From: Saccharum officinarum | Taxonomy: Eukaryota > Streptophyta > Magnoliopsida > Poales > Poaceae | Length of the DNA: 64,000 nt | Direction of reading: 5' to 3' | NCBI GenBank assembly: GCA_020631735.1 | Contig: CM036201.1 | Span: 79,336,502-79,400,501, forward strand | Shown here: one piece after another, positions 11,001 through 22,500 of the stretch | How the letters are laid out: each line of letters opens with the position of its first letter | Numbering within the stretch: the first letter of the stretch is position 1 | Notes under the pieces: generated by a model | The model's input: only the letters and a program-made list of their open reading frames with translations | What the model was told of the DNA's origin: nothing | The model's database searches: none | Translations under genes and position numbers: made by a program

Positions 11001-11442
11001 TCGTCAGCCGGCACAGCTCGGGCGGGATCGGGCCGGACAGCTGGTTCTTGCTGAGGTCAAGCGTGGTCAGCTCGGCGAGGTCGCCGCACTCCTTGGGGAT
11101 CGCGCCGGTGAGGTTGGTGCCGGAGAGTACCAGCGTCTTGAGTGACGGCCTCAGCGGCCGCAGCTCCGGCCCCGCCGGGAGCGTCCCGCCGAGGTCGACC
11201 GACTTGATGGTCAGCGACACGACGTTGCCGCGCGCGTCGCACCCCACGCCCTGCCACCGGCACGGGGTCGCGTCCGCCGCGCGCCACGACGAGTCCAGCG
11301 CGCCGCGCACCGGCCCCTTCCATCGCAGCAGCGCCTGGCCTTGCTCATTGACGGCGCGGCACGGCGCGAGCAGCGCCGGGGAGAGGCACACGAGGAGCGC
11401 GACCAGCCTCGCTGCGGCGGTGGCGCGCAGGTGTGGCGGCAT
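8023..11442 (-). CDS. LRR receptor-like kinase, subfamily XI (RGI/At4g26540-like)
   Basis: This is a plasma-membrane receptor kinase. Exon 1 is 8622-11442 and exon 2 is 8023-8519, coding 1105 residues. The order is a signal peptide (residues 1-30), an LRRNT with the pair CRWQGVGC, about 24 LRRs of the GxIPxxLGxLxxLxxLxLxxN type, one membrane span (about 703-728) followed by RSRRRNG, and a kinase. The kinase has GTGSSG near 767, the VKK lysine near 791, HGD in place of HRD near 885, DFG near 902, and then GYIAPE rebuilt across the intron. HGDIKAMNVLLG is typical of the clade containing RGI3 (At4g26540), where members bind sulfated root-growth peptides; the ligand here is inferred only. ATG 11442 was chosen because it places the hydrophobic signal peptide at the start. 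The intron 8520-8621 is GT-AG at the conserved kinase site, and the coding frame runs open through it. Confidence 0.93.
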   Translation of the reverse strand: MPPHLRATAAARLVALLVCLSPALLAPCRAVNEQGQALLRWKGPVRGALDSSWRAADATPCRWQGVGCDARGNVVSLTIKSVDLGGTLPAGPELRPLRPSLKTLVLSGTNLTGAIPKECGDLAELTTLDLSKNQLSGPIPPELCRLTKLQSLALNTNSLRGAIPGDVGNLTSLTSLTLYDNELSGAIPASIGNLKKLQVLRAGGNQALKGPLPPEIGGCTDLTMLGLAETGLSGSLPETIGQLKKIQTIAIYTAMLTGSIPESIGNCTELTSLYLYQNSLSGPIPPQLGQLRKLQTVLLWQNELVGTIPPEIANCKDLVLIDLSLNSLTGPIPSSFGTLPNLQQLQLSTNKLTGAIPPELSNCTSLTDIEVDNNELSGEIGIDFPRLRNLTLFYAWQNRLTGPVPAGLAQCEGLQSLDLSYNNLTGAVPRELFALQNLTKLLLLDNDLSGFIPPEIGNCTNLYRLRLNNNRLSGAIPAEIGKLKNLNFLDLGSNRLVGPLPAALSGCDNLEFMDLHSNALSGTLPDELPRSLQFVDISDNKLTGLLGPGIGLLPELTKLNLGKNRISGGIPPELGSCEKLQLLDLGDNALSGGIPPELGKLPSLEISLNLSCNRLSGEIPAQFGELDKLGSLDISYNQLSGSLAPLARLENLVMLNISYNTFSGELPDTPFFQKLPLSDIAGNHLLVVAAGGDEASRHAAVSALKLAMTILVVVSALLLLTATYVLARSRRRNGAIHGHGADETWEVTLYQKLDFSVDEVVRALTSANVIGTGSSGVVYRVALPNGDSLAVKKMWSSDEAGAFRNEISALGSIRHRNIVRLLGWGANRSTKLLFYTYLPNGSLSGFLHRGGVKGAADWGARYDVALGVAHAVAYLHHDCLPAILHGDIKAMNVLLGPRNEPYLADFGLARVLSGAVASGSAKLDSSKAPRIAGSYGYIAPGKWPSYVASISLVKLVNFFLTFFLMVRASNQNKTEYASMQRITEKSDVYSFGVVVLEILTGRHPLDPTLPGGTHLVQWVREHVRAKRATVELLDPRLRGKPEAQVQEMLQVFSVAMLCIAHRAEDRPAMNDVVALLKEIRRPAERSEEGKKQPACNAAAAAAAASPAPLDGQAQRSPPRSPLPKGGSSSCSFAMSDYSS

Positions 11443-11535
11443 TGGTGGAGCAGAGAGTGGCCGAGGCCGCGGGGTGAGTGGTGGCACTGGCACCTCCTCG
11501 TTGCCGGGATTGTAGAGCGGGAGACCCCAGGATTT

Positions 11536-11542
11536 GTTTATA
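11536..11542 (-). promoter_or_regulatory. Candidate TATA box of the receptor kinase
   Basis: The minus strand reads TATAAAC about 95 bp upstream of ATG 11442, a suitable distance for a core promoter with a short leader. Confidence 0.45.
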
Positions 11543-14500
11543 GCACACAAAGGGTTTAGAGATCTGGATCCAAATGAAATAATGAAACAACAGCTTAGCT
11601 TTTGCAGGATATTCTTTTAGATAAACAACAGATTTGATTAGGTACAGTGACTTGTACTATCTCCACTCTCTACTCTCTAGTCTTTAGCCATAGATCCTAC
11701 TGCACACACCGTTGAGATTTGTGCTTGGTTGCTAACACACAAAATCAGCGAGTGTGGTTTCACTCTGGCACAAATCTTGAAGCCGTTTTAACGGCGACGA
11801 TAGCGCAAATGGTCTCGCATTTCCTAGATACAGTGATGTGTTTGAGTGAGTGGTTCTTCTACTTCTACTTGGAATGCATGTCCAAAATTTGGTTCTTGAA
11901 GTTTCAGATCAGAAAGGTATATTGGCAATTTTCAATTGAAGTGTGGGGGAAGAAAGAAGATGGAAGGAAGATGGCATGTATGGAGCCCAGCTGATGCCAT
12001 CATTTGGATATGTTTATCCCTAGTTGATGTACTCATTATTGCCATTGGGTGATCCTGAATTGTTAATTGCTTGCTGATGTGCCCAGTGCTTTGTTGAGGA
12101 GGTGAGTGAGAACATTTCTTCCTCCTCGGGTTCTGGGAAATGCTAATCGTAATTCCCTGGGTAATCTGAAATTCTGAACTTTATCCTTTGTTAAGTACAG
12201 TGTTTCTAGCGCCTGTGAAAGTTTGTTCTTTTGTACTGCACTGATGCAGGGTGGTCAGAACTCAGAAGTTAACAGCGGCTGCTGCTGGTGTTTGTTTACT
12301 ACTTAATTCACATGCTCTCCTCTGGGCTCTGGGTGTTTACCTTCTAAATGTTTCTGATGGTCTGTCCATCTGCAGTCATTCAGAGCTGCTTCTGTGAATT
12401 TTTTTTAAAAAGAATATAAATTTGTTGCACTGTGAGAGCAGTAGAAATGATATCCACACCAAATCACACTTCTTTTTTTTTATCGAAGTCAAAGCTGGAT
12501 CATCATCCCTCAAGCTTTATCAAATCTACACCTCAATGCATGTTTTTCTTGAACTTCACTGTTGTGCCGGCGTATTACTTTCTGACGATGGAAAAGAAGA
12601 TACATAAGTGCCAACTGCAATGAGAGAAAATAATGCGGTAGTGTTGCAGGTGAACATGCTCTCTGTGGTCTTGGTAATGCAACCTCTCTGACACCGATGA
12701 TCTGGCTAACATTTCCTGTATAAAATCAATCCCTCTTAGATCTAACCTCCGTTCATCTTTCCCTGCACTTGTCTCAGATCTGCACAAACTTACGGTAGCA
12801 GTTTGCCATAGGTAGTTGTACTGTACATATATTGCCTTGAGGCAGTGTTCCTATCTGTGATAAGATAATTTCATTCAGCATGTTATACTACAACATTTTA
12901 AGTGTTTCTGTCATATAATTCGAGTAGTATTACTGTAATCATCCGACAAGAGAATTGTGATCTTGCACATGGACAGAGGATTAAACTTTTGGGAGGTCTA
13001 GCAGTCTAGCCACTAGCCACACAACACTAAGCTTCTCTCTAGTAGTAATTCACATGAATGAGAACTAAAAAAAATGCAAGACAGGGTGGTACATAAACCA
13101 TATGCAAATTCATTTCATATGCTCAATTTACTGTTTCTGCACCTTCTGTGTGGTACTATTTTCCAAAGTTCAGAGAGCATGCATGTTCGCATCACATGCC
13201 TAACTTTCCAGAGAAACCGAAAGGAGCCCAATAGAATACAAGGACCGGTAAACTCTTATTACTGTCTGTGAACTCAATCATAGGCATCAGAGGAGTGTCC
13301 TCTGTCCGGGTTAAAGAAAAATGAGCGAGGTAGAATAAGATAAGAATCTTAGGGGAGGGGCACATGCAGTAAAGGAGTGTAGGTTAGTATAATACCTATA
13401 GATAGAAAAATAAAATATTACTAGCAACTTAACCGTGCATAAGGGTGGCAACCCCGCTGGAAAGTGACAGAAAAAGATTAGCTGCTAGTGAAAAACTGAA
13501 ACTTTTATCATGAACATGGACATACCTATGTGTATGAAGAGTCTACGCCGAGAACTTAGAACTACTGTGTTAATAAGATAACGTTTTGCTACATGTTCTA
13601 GTTGAATTTATATGTTGGCCACCTAAACTAAAAAAATAAGAACGGGTTCCTTTCTTGCTATATGTTGTAGTTTAAATTATCTCAAATTAGCTTTGTGTTA
13701 GTAGTAGTATGTACTAAGTCAATGTCATCCAACAAACAGACCACAAGTGCATGAAAAATAGAAACCTTATTAGGTTAAAAATGCGATCACATGAGCTACG
13801 GCAAACATGTTAGGGGACATGTTAGGTGTCACACATGACTCACAAGGTTTAAGTAATAGGGATGGAAGCATCATGGGAATACAGAGACGGCTTTGGATTT
13901 AGATCCCATCAAGGTGCTGTGACCTAGTGGTGATGTGATCACAACATGGAGCACACATGGTTAAGTTATAAGGGAGGACTTATCGCTAGTTTAAATAAGT
14001 TGAAACTTGTACCTTGCTCTAGCTGTAATGCATGTTCTTTTACATCTCATTCTTCCGTTAGTTCTCTGACACCATAGCATTTTCCAGCCGTGCTTGCTGC
14101 CAAGATCTGATCTGATTCTGTAATAATTTAAAATTTTCACAGAACATGGCCAAACTGTTTATGTACTTTGGATAGATAGATCCAGTTGATGAGCTTCCTG
14201 CAGGTACAGTGATCAAAAGCAGGCTATGATTGTGGGTATTACATTTACCCAATGTGGCCTCTGTCAGTTCAGAACATTCTGCTGCAAAGAAGCTGCAGAA
14301 GGTTAAACAATGATGAAAGAAGGATTAACATTTAATTACCCTGTCATTAGACGCTTCCTCCAACGTGTTCTTTGCCGAGCAGTACTACTGCTGTCAGAAG
14401 GCAAATTACTAGATATTTACAAATGCAGTCAATTTCAGTTGTACCGAGCACCGCTGTTGTACCGGTATATATATTTCAGTACTGAACTACTGTGGCTGAT

Positions 14501-16187
14501 GGACATGAACCTCTTGTTTGCAAGTTAATACACCTAAAATGCTAGAGCTAACTGATCAAAATTGTACTAGCTAAACATTTCTAAGTCAAAAGACAGACTA
14601 TAGCATTTACTGATTTACCCCTGGTGACTTCTGTAAAGCTGGGTACATTCTACTACTAACAAAATGCTACGGCTAAAGATAGCTGCAGAAAGGTAAAGGT
14701 TTCCCAGTCACTTCTTGCTTCCAAAGTGCTATGCCTAAAGGGATAGTAGAGAGTAGAGACAGCAATCCAAGGTTTCTGGCCTAGCAACTACTGCCCCAAA
14801 TTGCTGAGGTTGGGTGTCTGCCTCAGTCTATGTCTATCTGATCTGATGGTAGCTTGCCATGGTTCCCCAACTTCAATTTTTGTCAGGACACGACAAGAAC
14901 AAGAACAGACTGAGCTCAAACTAATGGAACTTTAACGGAATATCTAGGAAGAACTAATGAACATAATGTTTGAACATTTCCTAAAAGCAATAATGCTTCA
15001 ATTTGGACATGGTACTTTTGAAGATTTAGGAGCTCCACATACAACCACACTGCAGGACAAAGCAAGGGATCTGGCTGGGCCATGAGATATTGAGTGAAAG
15101 CCAAAGTTTAAGGACCAAACCACACACACATCTCAACTAATTCTTGTGACTCCTTTTTTGTTCTCCACGTGGTAATGGCACTGATGATTAGCCGCAAAGC
15201 GGATTAGGAGCCCATCATAATTCATAATTTGCACGAGCAATCTCATAATGCAATTGTTGCAGAATACATATCCAAACTTCGATCTGATCCTCATTGGAAA
15301 GACCTTGATCTATCTCTGAACACAATTGAAGATTAAAAGGGATCCCCAAAATTGAAACCATGAAGATCACCAGCGCGCTTTCTATCAGCAGGATGTGGAC
15401 TGCCACCATGGTAGTTCAGGAGGCACTACTCCATGTTTCTTTCTTTCCGTATAAAAATTCCAAGAAAAGAGTGTTTTGTCATGCACTTTGGAGCACAGGC
15501 CGGTCATGTCGATTTTCTATGCCTGCCTGCCCTTTTCTGTTTTGAAGCGTGTCTCGAAGACCTGCTCTTGCTTGCTCAATGTGATGTTCAGAAGAAGCCA
15601 TATGGAAATGCATAAAGATTACAGTGCAGTGCAGGGCAATGGGTCACTGTCTTCAGTGTCCCCTAGGCGCCAGACCTAGTGGTTGGCGACGGTTTGTGCT
15701 CCCAGGTTTTCAGGATTTTGTTGGCTTAACGCCCACATCACTGTCTTCAGCTTTCATGCATCTGGGCAATAATCTATTTTTGGATCAGGGAGTGGGTTAT
15801 TATGTGGGTCACAAAGCAGGCTGATCAGTTGCAGTTGGGCGTGATTATGCACGGCTATTCTATTGCTTTGATGAGTAGTTTACATTTGCAAAAGAGTTTA
15901 GGAGGGCCACTAAGAGAAAATAACTGAACAAAATCAGGTGATTTATTTTTTTTAAAGAAATATTCGAGATTTGCAGCATTCACCAACAACAAAGAAACAG
16001 AGCATACATACAAAAGAGCAGTTCAAAATTTGCAAGTGCAAAAAGGATGTCTGAAGGCTGAAGCACTAAAAAAACTCCAACCTCATGGTGTTCTGACTGA
16101 ACGTGCATGCTTACATGATCGAGTGGACCAAATTAGAGGAAAAGACTGATTCGGCTGATTCGATTACCAACTCTATATATGATGATT
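11543..16187. other. Long intergenic stretch, no gene recognised
   Basis: The only open frames are under 100 codons and have no recognisable family, splice pattern or codon bias. The base composition is ordinary AT-rich intergenic DNA. I cannot exclude a noncoding transcript. Confidence 0.4.
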
Positions 16188-16435
16188 GGCAACATATCTG
16201 GTGCAAACCAACATCTCCGTGCAATCGTACAAACTTCTAATCTGGACCATATGATGTTGATCTAAGGGGCGCAGGGGGATTGGGTAATTTTGCGCTTAAC
16301 CGCCCGCTCCTAGTCACACTTTTGCAAATCCCCCTTCTCACTCCCCCGTGCGCCCTCTTGGATCAACGTCATGTGGCTCAAATTAGAAGTTTACACAGTT
16401 GCACGGAGAGGTTGGTTTGCACCATATATGTTGCC
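16188..16435. repeat. Foldback element with two ~115-bp inverted arms
   Basis: The left arm starts GGCAACATATCTGGTGCAAA and the right arm ends with its near-complement TTTGCACCATATATGTTGCC. The pairing continues inward through the ACTTCTAAT and ATGTTGATC segments to a short loop near 16310. The RNA would fold into one long, imperfect hairpin. It is a MITE-like foldback or a small-RNA precursor. Confidence 0.8.
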
Positions 16436-16604
16436 AGCCTTGGACGTTTCTTTAGATAATCAAAATTTGTAATTTGCCAATCTATCGGCCACAATTATGG
16501 AGCATTATAGTAGGCCTGCAGATTTATTTGTATATAATGCATTTCTGCAGGCGCGTTGAGTGCCTGAATGTGCATTCCAGTTGTCATTCTGCTTGGGAAG
16601 CTTA

Positions 16605-16847
16605 GGGCTGGTTTAGTTGCAAAAATTTTTGCAAAATGACACTGTAGCAAATTTCGTTGTTATTTGGTAATTAGTGTTCAATCATGGTCTAATTAGGCTT
16701 AAAAGATTTGTCTCGTCCATTTCGTCTAAACTGTGTAATTAGTTTTATTTTTTATCTATATTTAATGCTTCATGCATGCGTCCAAAGATTCGATGTGACG
16801 GAGAATCTTGAAAAATTTTGCAAAATTTTTTGCAACTAAACAGGGCC
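16605..16847. mobile_element. Tourist-like MITE, 243 bp, TTA target duplication
   Basis: The ends are GGGCTGGTTTAGTTGC and GCAACTAAACAGGGCC, which are imperfect inverted repeats. TTA flanks both sides (16602-16604 and 16848-16850), as expected of PIF/Harbinger-mobilised MITEs. The element at 40067-40309 is the same family and the same length. Confidence 0.85.
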
Positions 16848-17416
16848 TTAGACTTAGACCATTCACATTTTACTTAAAATTAGGACCACAAATTGTAAAG
16901 GCAAAGAACAACTTTAACCGAATCCTTCTGCTAGCTTCTGATGAAAAAGGAAAAAAAAAAAGGGAGGAGAAAAGGTCATTACTGCTGGGCGGCTATCAGG
17001 ATCAGGACCATCCCTGAACTGAACAACCCATGCATGCCTTGCCTGCGGTACATAGCGCCTCGACGGACGCTTCGCTGTGCATGCAGGTCTGCAAGGCCTC
17101 CTTGGGACGATGTCACGATGAACGCGCCACCGGTCCTGCGCCTCGGAACCAGCACTGCTTCTGGCGGATGATTCAGAGCGACGCGATGCAGGAAAAGTTG
17201 GCGTCGCAGAATGTCCGAAACGAACGTCGTCAGATTGTCAGAACTTAGAATAGCAGGCCTGAGCTGCCGGAGAGGAGGTGTAGATGCTCAGAGACTTCAG
17301 AGACAGCGTGAGGACGGAACGGACGGGCCAAATCACCATCGTCAGCAACGGATGGTCCACCTCGTCTGTCTTTTCTGCTCACGCGAGAGATGCAGCGGTG
17401 CAAGCGACGTTTAGAT
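16848..17416. other. Intergenic, no gene recognised
   Basis: No recognisable gene or element is seen between the MITE and the tandem duplication; only short unconvincing frames are present. Confidence 0.4.
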
Positions 17417-17594
17417 AACCTGGCCAAAATTTATCCGTGCTCATGAGGGGAAGTTTATTTACCTGTGGCAAGCAACTGCTGACTCTGAGGTCTGAAGTGC
17501 GTACTAACCTGGCCAAAATTTATCCGTGCTCATGAGGGGGAGTTTATTTACCTGCGGCAAGCAACTGCTGACTCTGAGGTCTCAAGTGCGTACT
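17417..17594. repeat. 89-bp tandem duplication
   Basis: Two units, 17417-17505 and 17506-17594, both begin AACCTGGCCAAAATTTATCC and differ at only a few positions, so the duplication is recent. Confidence 0.9.
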
Positions 17595-17887
17595 TAATGC
17601 TTGTATAGTTGTATAGTTCGTAACATATATAAATTTTCGCAAACTCTATCCCGCCTCCGGTCGCGCTGGCTCATCACTCATCAGCGTGCGACCGCAGCCG
17701 CCGCGACGGCCCCTCTTCTTCTCCATGTCCAGGTTAGAAGGAGCTCGGGGGAGGCAGGTCGGTCCGACGGTGGGAACGGGAGAGACAGCAGCGGTAACAC
17801 CGCCAGAGCGGGCGGCGGGGAAGAAAGAGGCCGCTGCAGACACGATAGGGTTTCGTATTCCCCCAAACGCGCGACGGTCGTGCGATA

Positions 17888-18260
17888 ATGTCGTCCATAA
17901 AGTAGATCGTAATATTACATATGTTGCAATAACTATACACATATGTTTCAAGTATATGTTCCAAATATTTCATCTGCTTCACACGTACGTTGCAAAAGTA
18001 GATCTGAATGTTGCAAATACATGCATGTTGCAAGCATATGTTTCAAGTGTTTCAGTTGTTTCATATGTATGTTGCAAGTATTTTATCTGGATGTTGCATA
18101 TGTTTGCAATGGCTACACAAGTGTTTTCAAGTTTTTTTAGTGTTTTGCAAGTGTTTCAACCGTATGTTGCAAGTGTTTCACTTGTTTTCAGACGTATGTT
18201 GCAAGTATTTCATCTGGATATTGCAAAAGTAGATCTGGTGTTGCACATGTTGCAACGAGA
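17888..18260. repeat. Dispersed repeat rich in TTGCAAGTGTTTCA-type units
   Basis: Degenerate units containing ATGTTGCAAGT, TTTCATCTGGATGTTGC and AAAAGTAGATCTG recur several times. The same sequence type returns at 38420-38760. It looks like part of a transposon family, but I cannot name the class. Confidence 0.6.
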
Positions 18261-18329
18261 CCCACATGCCGTAATGTGGCAGAACTACCCAAATTATATG
18301 CCCCACGTGCACCTGTCATTGTCCTAAAG

Positions 18330-21120
18330 ACATCTAACTGCTGCACACGAGAGCCAGATAACTCCGGTAGTCTGTCGGGTGTCCTCGGAGAACCCCGAAT
18401 CATCCACATTTTACAACTCATATAGGATCAACATGGAGTTACCACAATATTACAACACTTGGTACAAAAATAACTTACATTAGAATGCGAAAGATTTATA
18501 ACATTAGTTTACAAAACATATTTAAGTAAAAACTTAATTTAGAGTACTCCTTAATTTAAGTTCCAAATGGTAAGTAGAACTGCAGAAGCAACTTGGGTGA
18601 AGCTTCTAGGGTAGAAGAGACAACCAGATCATGTCAAGCCCACCGACATAACCTTGATTAGCAGCATAAGTCAGAACCTGCAACAGGGGTTAATAAACCC
18701 TGAGTACTTGAGGGTACTCAATAAGTCTTACCTGACCAAAAGAGAATACTCCAAGGGCATGCTGGCTTAAAGGAAAGATTGAAGCAAGAAGTAACTTTTG
18801 CAGAAAAGCTTACTATGAGTGGATCATTACTTTTAACATTTTAGCTTTGTATTAAGTCATTAGTAGTATCCAGTTTGCACCTGATCTAGCTCAATCACTT
18901 TATTAACCAACTCATCTCATATTATACAATTTCGTATCTATCAAGTAATCATGTTCCATTGATTAACTATGATGTAGATCGGGGGATCGAGTCTCCTTCT
19001 CCGAGAAGCATGGCGATTTGAATCGATTTGGCCCAGTTGGGGTTTCCTTACCACACGACATATGCAGGTCCGAGGCTTACATATATCAACCTTCACTCGG
19101 ATCCTTCAAAACATGAACCGGTCTGCGCTACCCGAGAATACAGTACTCCGCCGTCCTACGTCATCCGTGATGTTTCCATAAGGTGGGTACACGCTACTCT
19201 CGCCATCTCCCACTCCCAGTGCGCAGGTAGCTTTTCACATAATGAAATAGCCAAGGTCTTAGGCTTACCGAAGTATGTGGCCAGTACTGCAAGGTCTTGA
19301 ACATGACAGGTCTACAACGAACGGTACTCAATCGACATAGGCAGAGCACTACACCGAATCATTTCATGATGCAAGCTACCCGTCCGGTCTCAATTTAAAC
19401 ATTAACATTATCATGGTATTCTCACGACCCAAAAACGAAGCCGAGAAGAACCAAGTAGAACATATTTCTTGCAAATGATGAAACCATCATTCGACTTCTA
19501 TCGAAGTCTAAGCATTACTAAGCATCAGAGATATCAACATACATATACTAGCAGGGTACGACTAAGGATACCTAAATATCAAGGTAATCATGCAGCAATG
19601 GTATTCGATCAACTCCTACTTACTCAATGCACATCTCACAAAACTTAAAGTGAAGTAAAGATTTGTAAATACTAAGGAGGGTTTATGCTCCGAGGCTTTG
19701 CCTACGTTGCAGAGAAGGTTAGTTCCACAGAGGATCACAGTAGTTAGACTTAACACCAACACCACTGGTGGATGGACCTCCTCTGAAATTTGATCAACAC
19801 GAGCCATCTCACCCTCGTATACTACATGTAATAAATGATGCTTTGCTTAACATGATGGAATACATGCCATGATGCATGATGAGAGGTACACAAACGCATG
19901 AATGAAACTTAACAAACTTAAGAAAGTTGAGTACAACTTTCCTTCACCAAAGAACTAGGGTTGTTATCATAAAAACATTTTAGTTAGTTAACTATTAAGT
20001 TAATTAGTTGTTTATCATGAAAGTAACACTTATTATATTTTTACTAGTCAAGCAAGACATGGTATTTATCTAACATCATACCAAGTTCAACCATGAGGGC
20101 AAGCAAGAATCAAAACATGATCAAATCACATGCATCTACTAACTAAACAATTAAGTAAGTCCTTTTAGTTATTAACCAACAAGTTAATTATAAACATATC
20201 AAATAATTATTTAATTTGCCAAGGAACAACAGAGGGTTTGGTGTTCCAAGGTCTTGAATCAAAGTATAAAATACATCCAAGTCAATTAAAGATTTGCTGA
20301 AATTAAAGCATTAGCTGCTGATTGTTTCATTAATTTTGAGTGTGTGTTTAAAGTTGGAGAATATAATAGAGCCGCTCATGAGCTGGCCAAGTTGGGTTAT
20401 TTGTGTATTCAGGGAGAGGAGCAAGTCACTAGTTCCATCCCTGAAGTTATCCATGTAATTGTTGCTAACGATTTGTTAGCCGAGTAATGAAGCTATACCC
20501 AGTTAAAAAAAGTCAATTAAAGATTTATCTAAACCATTTTAGTATTTATCTAATTAATAAAAGACATTTTAAACATACCTAAATTAAGTGGACAATTTAT
20601 ATTCATCAAAACAGTACCACAATTTTTATGAAGGCAGGTATAAGCATGTAAAGCATACCCAATAAGTTTCATGATTAAAGGATAATTATTTTAGCCTTTA
20701 AAAATCATGGAATGTCCATTTATTAATTAAAAGAGGTAATTTTTAAGCATATCAAACTACTGAAAATGACCATCTCATATTTTTCCTAGGTAGATCACAT
20801 GATAACAAAGCTACAATTTTTTTTTCACATTTTTAACATGCTTCCATATTTTATTATGAATTAAACAAAATCCGCACATTTTCATATTTTCTCAAAAGCA
20901 AAAACCGTTAAAAACGTTTTTCACCCGCAGACAGCCAACCACTGAGGCTGACAGGCGGGCCCCGAGTCAACAGCACATGACTCCCATGCTTGACCGCGGG
21001 CTCCCGGCCGTTGACTGGCGATTCCTCGCTGGCGGCGAGGTCTACGGCGACAACGAAGACACCTATGTGCTCAGGACTACACCGCGCATCGACCTAGGGT
21101 GACGGTTGAACATCTAGGGT
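18330..21120. mobile_element. Probable remnant of a long LTR (Ty3/gypsy type)
   Basis: The stretch has no coding frames. It contains sequence such as CCTGAGTACTTGAGGGTACTC that I associate with long LTRs of grass Ty3/gypsy elements, and it ends in a GC-rich block. I could not place both LTR borders. A LINE fragment is inserted inside it, which fits an old noncoding host sequence. Confidence 0.35.
20296..20510 (+). mobile_element. 5'-truncated LINE, 3' end of the RNase H domain
   Basis: The insert is about 215 bp, ends in a short A-run, and is flanked by a perfect 17-bp duplication AAGTCAATTAAAGATTT (20279-20295 and 20510-20526). It reads open from its first base to TAA as 62 residues. These include NRAAHELAKLG and end in VIVANDLLAE, which matches the C-terminal RNase H part of grass LINE pol proteins. 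Truncation at the 5' end is the normal result of target-primed reverse transcription. Confidence 0.85.
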
Positions 21121-21281
21121 TTCATGGCGCCCTCGTCGTCTGTCGTCATCTGTCGTACTAAATTAAAGGTGTTTATTTATCTATCTATCAGTACAAACAA
21201 CTACGTAGCCTTGCTATATATACACGCGTCCTCCACGCGGTCTCGTGCAACCAACAAATATAATGTTTCACTCACTATCAA

Positions 21282-21525
21282 GGGGGTGTTTAGATTAAAA
21301 AAAATTTAGAATTTTGTTACTGTAGCACTTTCGTTTGTATTTGGCAATTAGTGTCCAATCATGGCCTAATTATACTCAAAAGATCCATCTCGTGATTTAC
21401 AACCAAACTATGTAATTAGTTATTTCTTTTATCTACATTAAATGTTTCATGTATGCGTCTAAAGATTGATGTAATGGAAAGAGAGTGTAAAAATTTAAAA
21501 TTTAGAAGGAAAGTAAACAAGGCCC
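21282..21525. mobile_element. Tourist-like MITE, diverged
   Basis: The element begins GGGGTGTTTAGATT and ends AGTAAACAAGGCCC. Its body has the family markers CACTTTCGTTTG, AATTAGTGTCCAATCATGG and CTCAAAAGATCCATCTCGTG. A related locus at 43620 lacks it, so the junctions can be checked by comparison. Confidence 0.7.
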
Positions 21526-22137
21526 AAATCAATCAAAACAACAAGATGAGAAAGAGCCAGCATGCAAGAGACAAAAACACATGTTTCATTCACTGACGAG
21601 TCGTCGATGCTGTGAGCGCCGTTACGTCAACGAGAATGACGCAGCACGGCAGCAGAGAGCAGAGCTGGAAAAAATTGGGTACGGGACTCCCGCACACGGC
21701 ACCGTGTGGCTACCCACTCAAATGACGACGCGTGGAGGAGAAGGAAAATCGCAACTGATGATCCAAATGTCGCGGGTTTATTAGACAGCCGTAATTTTTT
21801 TTCCAGAGCAGAGCACAGCTCGTCGCGATCGCGTACGACGTCTCTCTCCGGCCGGCTGGGTCAGCTGGACCTGTTACATTATTATTAGTATTGCATTGAT
21901 GAATTGGATCTTGCTTAGCCGACACCAACTCAACTCAACTCAACGTGAAAATTAGAGTACGTGCCATGGGATGGAGCCTCTGTGTAGTTGTCGTACAAGA
22001 AGGTGGTAATACCTACTCCGTAGGTACAGCGGATCAGCTCGGTCCTTCATTCATCACCAATCTAATCTAAGAGCTAGGTGCTCTTCGTCAGTCGTATGAT
22101 TGGAGAAGGCAGAGTTGCAGAGCTTTGCAAGCACGGG

Positions 22138-22245
22138 CCTCGTTTAGTTACCTTCCAAATTCTAAATTTTTACACTCTCTCTATCACATCAATCTTTAGA
22201 TGCGTGCATGGAGTACTAAATGTAGGTAAAAAAATAACTAATTAC
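22138..22245. mobile_element. Half of a Tourist-like MITE
   Basis: GGGCCTCGTTTAGTTACCTTCC and the following body match the MITE family in reverse orientation. The copy stops near 22245, where a minisatellite begins, and the opposite end is missing. Confidence 0.55.
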
Positions 22246-22261
22246 TAAAGATGACAACGGG

Positions 22262-22500
22262 TCGGGTTCGGATCGGGTGGAATCTCCGTGCACCCAAAAC
22301 CGAAACCCGAAGTCGAAATCCGAACCCGAACCGAACACCGATTTGGGTGGAAATCTATCACCAAAACCAAATCCGCGTATACCTGAAACCCGAACGGATA
22401 CCCGAAACCCGAATGGATACCCGAAACCCACGGATAAATTTTAAAACCCGAATGGATACCCGAAACCCACGGATACCCAAAACCCGAATGGATACTCTAG
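22262..22500. repeat. CCCGAA-rich minisatellite
   Basis: A unit close to GGATACCCGAAACCCGAAT recurs about six times with decay toward the left. A distant relative in reverse orientation lies near 39040-39150. Confidence 0.75.

Noticed and set aside
8788..11515. Several frames of 100-380 codons overlapping the receptor kinase
   Set aside because: They are antisense or out-of-frame shadows of a high-GC LRR gene with clear homology in its own frame.
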